Positions 4,690-5,047 of a stretch of 5,047 nucleotides of DNA are shown here, one piece after another. This DNA comes from JANPGR01 sp031424015. GTDB taxonomy: Bacteria; Patescibacteriota; Minisyncoccia; Phycocordibacterales; UBA1006. Under the pieces are notes generated by a model, which made no database searches, was not told where the DNA came from, and worked only from the letters and a program-made list of their open reading frames with translations. The DNA lies in assembly GCA_031424015.1 (NCBI GenBank), contig JANPGR010000068.1, positions 1-5,047 of the forward strand, given 5' to 3'. Numbering within the stretch: the first letter of the stretch is position 1; every line of letters begins with the position of its first letter. A program made the position numbers and the translations under genes.

Positions 4690-4995
4690 ATGGAAAAGTA
4701 TTATGGCCATGTATTGTTGATAGCGTCTTTGACTGCTATTCTCTATGCTCTTTACTTGTTGGGAGTAATTAAGATTCCTCTCTATTTATTAGGGTCGGGT
4801 GTAGAAACTTTTTCAGAAGAGGATTATGACTCTGCAAAAAAATTTCAACAAAAAGTCCTTGAAAAAGGTGGTCAAGCCACCCTGAGAAAGCAAGAATTAT
4901 ATTTTGAGCATGACCCTGGATCTGGGGTTAGTCAGAATTTTTGTACAAGTTATGTAGTAAAATGGTCTTTTAAAAAACCAAAAAAGCCCTCCTAG
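4690..4995 (+). CDS. Small single-pass membrane protein, unknown function
   Basis: A 101-residue protein. Residues about 7-35 form one hydrophobic membrane segment (HVLLIASLTAILYALYLLGV and onward), with no signal-peptidase site evident, so it is probably an N-terminal anchor. The remaining 65 residues are soluble: a helical charged part (SEEDYDSAKKFQQKVLEKGG, 42-61) followed by sequence that looks like beta strands, and a basic tail (KKPKKPS). One cysteine (C85) is present. I do not recognise a family. It is divergent from ftsZ; nearness to a division gene is suggestive but not evidence of a role in division. Start ATG 4690 directly precedes the membrane segment; no Shine-Dalgarno sequence is visible. 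Its stop codon lies inside the terminator hairpin. Confidence 0.75.
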   Translation: MEKYYGHVLLIASLTAILYALYLLGVIKIPLYLLGSGVETFSEEDYDSAKKFQQKVLEKGGQATLRKQELYFEHDPGSGVSQNFCTSYVVKWSFKKPKKPS

Positions 4996-5009
4996 AGGGT
5001 TTTTGTTTT
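4981..5009 (+). terminator. Intrinsic terminator of the membrane-protein gene
   Basis: CCCTC (4987-4991) pairs with GAGGG (4995-4999) around a CTA loop, extended by a G-T pair and AAAA/TTTT. A T-rich tail follows at 5000-5009. The TAG stop (4993-4995) spans the loop and first base of the 3' arm, so termination and translation end coincide. The last 38 bases of the window show nothing further. Confidence 0.8.
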
Positions 5010-5047
5010 GGGTGGTTTGAAATTGATGAGGTATGTGGGCCGGTTTT

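Noticed and set aside
335..4995. Recoded TGA (glycine, code 25), suggested by core genes ending only in TAA or TAG while the two island genes end in TGA.
   Set aside because: ftsZ, the flavoprotein and greA contain dozens of glycines but no in-frame TGA, whereas recoded lineages use TGA for glycine often. Too few stop codons to draw more.

Overview
The window looks bacterial. It holds a normal ftsZ with an intact GTPase signature, a GreA-type elongation factor and a thioredoxin-reductase-fold flavoprotein. Compact genes, several very small proteins, almost no Shine-Dalgarno sequences and start codons sitting almost on the predicted transcription starts would fit a Patescibacteria/CPR-type or similarly streamlined genome. 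That placement is inference, not proof. The standard bacterial code fits: the long core genes have no in-frame TGA, and TGA is used as a stop by two genes.

Layout, left to right. (1) Positions 1-89 hold the C-terminal end of an unidentified + strand protein ending in a sliding-clamp-like QLSLF. It is followed by a hairpin-rich convergent intergenic stretch (about 100-190). (2) Positions 203-280 on the - strand are a detached 3' end of greA with its own stop codon. (3) Positions 281-1567 are an AT-rich two-gene cassette: a class I SAM-dependent methyltransferase and a NUDIX hydrolase overlapping by ATGA. A near-leaderless promoter drives it and a bidirectional terminator closes it. (4) Positions 1550-2035 on the - strand are the full-length greA-like gene. 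(5) Positions 2120-2293 encode a 57-residue zinc-ribbon protein on the + strand. (6) Positions 2336-4539 on the - strand are an ftsZ-flavoprotein gene pair. (7) Positions 4690-4995 encode a small single-pass membrane protein on the + strand, with a terminator folded over its stop codon.

The most striking structure is a pair of 54-bp direct repeats (227-280 and 1568-1621, 53/54 identical) bounding the methyltransferase/NUDIX cassette. The repeat is exactly 18 codons of the C-terminal end of greA. The single mismatch is synonymous, and both copies continue in frame to different stop codons. This looks like a small genomic island inserted at the 3' end of greA with replacement of the gene's tail, the way many integrating elements use tRNA or protein-gene 3' ends. 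No recombinase lies inside, so the island would have to be moved in trans.

A second pattern is a shared promoter-like block with a GA-dinucleotide tract as the -35/-10 spacer. It precedes both small + strand genes (2059-2087 and 4616-4646), and the two copies differ by one GA unit in the tract (17 versus 19 bp spacer). This could be a phase-variable or co-regulated promoter type. The flavoprotein resembles the C-terminal half of AhpF more than classical TrxB and lacks the usual NADPH-specificity arginines.
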